64,000 nucleotides of DNA, from positions 1 to 64,000 of the forward strand of contig NZ_LQAQ01000015.1 of the NCBI RefSeq assembly GCF_001583495.1, written 5' to 3'. A program made the translations under genes and the position numbers. The DNA is from Flammeovirga sp. SJP92. GTDB taxonomy: Bacteria; Bacteroidota; Bacteroidia; Cytophagales; Flammeovirgaceae. Shown here one piece after another: positions 63,001 through 64,000 of this stretch; within the stretch, counting starts at the first letter, position 1, and each line of letters starts with the position of its first letter. Under the pieces are notes generated by a model. The model saw nothing but the letters and a program-made list of their open reading frames with translations, made no database searches and was not told where the DNA came from.

Positions 63001-64000
63001 CAAGTTCACATTTTTCTGAGTGACATAATAAGTCAATGTATAATCTTCAGTAGATTTTTCTGGAATAAATTGCGGTCTGAATGACTCTCCTGTTTTAACA
63101 ATTTGAGTCAATGATTCGTCTTCATACCAAGTTACCCGAGCACCATTTGCTGTCATTTCATCAATTGTTTCTCCATAACAATATTCGTAATTAGTCTGGT
63201 CTAATGTTGGAGACGAAGGTATTGGATAAACTGGAATGCTGATTTTTGTAGCTTCACTTGTACAACCCTCTACAGAAGTTTGTGTAACCCAATAATCCAC
63301 ATAACTTAGAGTTTCTACTTCATCAGCATTTTTATTCAGGTTCAATATCTTTTCAGTTCCTACTTCTTCCGTCAAAGATGAGTTACTATACCACTTATAA
63401 GTTGCTCCATCCTCTCCACTTGCTTCAATTGGAGCTATTAGCTCTCCCGAACAATAAGGCGAGATAGAAGTAGTTGTAGGCTGTTCAGGAGTACTATAAA
63501 TTATAATTTCAACTTTTTGCGCTGCACTCTCACAATCATTTTTAGTCTGAGTCACATAGTAATCAATCGAAGTATCATCAGTTACAGATGTTGCATCCTG
63601 AGGGATAAATATTAAACCTTCTGCAACTTTTGTGGTCAATGACTCATCTGAATACCATATTACATTTTCGCCTTCACTTGAAATTGGTTGAAGTGCATCC
63701 CCAGCACAATATTCAAATGTAGTTTGTGCTAAAGTAGGGATTAAGGTCTCCTGATATAATGTAATTGTCACTTTTTGAGGAGCACTTTCACAGAAATTCT
63801 CATTTTTCTGTGTTACGTAGTAAGTTAGAGTATAATCCATTGTGGATTCATCCGGAGTAAATGAAGGTCTGTATTTACTAATACTACTTACTCTTGAATC
63901 CTCAGATAAACTCTCATCATCATACCAAGTAATTCGGTCTCCTTCAGCTTCCATTTCTTCTATCAATTCTCCATAACAATAGAAATATTCTGTAGCGGCT
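60070..64000 (-). CDS. C-terminal part of a giant T9SS-secreted protein with Ig-like, PKD and Omp28-like domains
   Basis: The frame is open past 64000, so the N-terminus is missing; about 1,310 residues are visible. From N to C it has at least six Ig-like repeats of about 85-100 residues, each with a Tyr-x-Cys-x-Gly start (EYCYG, EYCAG, PYCSG), a KWYSD/TWYED core and a closing NxCES or similar. Then come a spacer with Cys, two PKD domains (about residues 620-690 and 700-770), a jelly-roll-like domain (about 780-965), a thioredoxin-like Omp28-type domain (about 970-1130), and a type IX sorting domain (last 75 residues: WNVYPNPSSSRIQV, GVYLIRNM). It is probably an adhesin or matrix protein exported by T9SS. 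Confidence 0.82.
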   Translation of the reverse strand, partial: AATEYFYCYGELIEEMEAEGDRITWYDDESLSEDSRVSSISKYRPSFTPDESTMDYTLTYYVTQKNENFCESAPQKVTITLYQETLIPTLAQTTFEYCAGDALQPISSEGENVIWYSDESLTTKVAEGLIFIPQDATSVTDDTSIDYYVTQTKNDCESAAQKVEIIIYSTPEQPTTTSISPYCSGELIAPIEASGEDGATYKWYSNSSLTEEVGTEKILNLNKNADEVETLSYVDYWVTQTSVEGCTSEATKISIPVYPIPSSPTLDQTNYEYCYGETIDEMTANGARVTWYEDESLTQIVKTGESFRPQFIPEKSTEDYTLTYYVTQKNVNLCESAPEKVTITLYKETLAPTLSQNTFEYCSGAILQPIKVEDGVNIKWYSDSDLTNEVGTGNTYTPQDDTNVTEDITVNYYYTETLNGCESDYQTVNIIVYNTPSAPSIVGDNVINYCSGDIFQPILVLGQSDNLKWYADEDLNTLLSSESEFTPTMENVTTSILSEDYYVTYTRNNCESAATRITVNVNPLPVISLLGITDGEVFCKTDASPVVQALPSNGTLTSSTGVVIRNNQEILLANSPLGNHTLNYTVTNENNCVDSLLISFTIVDAPKVNFSETILCDSKEVTFFDETIISEDDNLTEILEWRYNFGDNEGGITLYSAEEAAQYTHTYSETGFHDVTLTVITNQNCSEISYEKTIFINSPPQVSFDWSVSEFGSEMIFEEHLVIVDKDSIEYRYWDFGDGTSSTSINPKHQYTEVGSYTVTYEVKTKKGCSNILQQEVYVLPHPVLLTENDSYFQNFDLGDGNWKATSHNTNISWEYGIPVTTNFSSTNNAWVTNLDSTYFENEESFLNLPSFDISGLTKPMLSFDMKIDIENGIDGAILQYSLDSGQTWYLLGDMDDPIYWYNSQSILADPGDQIYGTNTLSKGWTGTNTTFGSEDGEYISVRHQLDDFIGEQHLRLRFAFKSNSAQEYEGLVIDNFFIGNRQKVVLIESMTNAAQEASNRAMSSLGDYLATMESDVLSVNYHIYLEGFSDDLNKDNQEASSGRKFFYGVTNAPRTIVDGNTFQEHTDDFLADFENLVYKRTLLDPEFSIDLNLDAISSTGQIGVTLTSHGTFDASDSEILLHIVTIEKSITGIEITNDISEHLNVMKSMSPAPGAEGTSFFGRSWNVGSSETVFVDWANTSVYDTENVELVVFVQDNVSKEIFQAMSYQIDPDLLSSGPINSTDLATELEWNVYPNPSSSRIQVSTTEFIKDGNWEISNINGQKVKEGTFSGNRYSVDVENLASGVYLIRNMKDGKYLPQTLRFVVSK

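Noticed and set aside
1-64000. tRNA, rRNA or classical riboswitch genes
   Set aside because: I looked through intergenic stretches for tRNA arms, rRNA segments and common riboswitch cores and saw none. A covariance-model scan would be needed to exclude diverged ones.

Overview
The window looks like the chromosome of a marine, polysaccharide-degrading member of the Bacteroidota, most likely a Cytophagales organism close to Flammeovirga (the phylum is well supported, the genus is an inference). The evidence is two SusC/SusD pairs, type IX secretion (T9SS) sorting domains, Bacteroidota-type promoters (TTTG, about 20 bp, TAnnTTTG), AT-rich DNA, short intergenic terminators and a complete alginate catabolic locus. 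I see no phage, conjugative, CRISPR, rRNA or tRNA genes.

Positions 1-17450 (all genes on the minus strand) hold an alginate utilisation locus. In transcription order it has a GntR/FCD regulator, SusC, SusD, a PKD lipoprotein, a PL6 lyase, a PL17 oligoalginate lyase (frameshifted here), KdgF, an MFS uronate transporter, an SDR-type DEH reductase, KDG kinase, KDPG aldolase, a PL7 lyase, and a lipoprotein with a CBM-like domain that runs off the left edge. Outer-surface lyases cut alginate, SusCD imports the oligomers, PL17 would release unsaturated uronate, KdgF linearises it to DEH, and DEH becomes KDG, KDPG, then pyruvate plus glyceraldehyde 3-phosphate. The susC leader contains a possible antisense small RNA with its own promoter and terminator, and the regulator has two near-identical operator palindromes upstream.

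Positions 17500-34900 carry an M24 aminopeptidase, a DUF3298-like protein, a second SusC/SusD pair without enzymes, a DUF1232 protein with an M14 peptidase, two alpha/beta hydrolases, a thioesterase, a phasin, fructose-1,6-bisphosphatase, an MFS exporter and a YhcC-type radical SAM protein. A 159-bp MITE-like hairpin element lies at 28815-28973.

Positions 34900-44300 hold a DnaJ/CbpA co-chaperone, a 35-residue membrane microprotein, a bestrophin channel, a small acetyltransferase, a T9SS-secreted protein, a sulfatase and a small beta-barrel protein. Several copies of a roughly 380-bp non-coding repeat with GTAAACTA/TAGTTTAC ends lie between them (35001-35378, 43090-43292, 43293-43657, and a remnant near 37969).

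Positions 44400-64000 hold a solitary PstS-like binding protein directly upstream of a HAMP-GAF-SpoIIE phosphatase, an acyltransferase, a porin-like protein, an FUSC protein, focA-pflB for mixed-acid fermentation, a CDF metal exporter, an AarF/UbiB kinase-like protein, a DUF3127 protein with an SSB-like tail, a glutaryl-CoA dehydrogenase-like enzyme, an RluE-like pseudouridine synthase, and the C-terminal 1,300 or so residues of a giant repeat protein secreted by T9SS. The most interesting leads are the candidate sRNA in the alginate susC leader, the PstS/SpoIIE pair, the dispersed repeat family, the microprotein and the block-duplicated giant protein.
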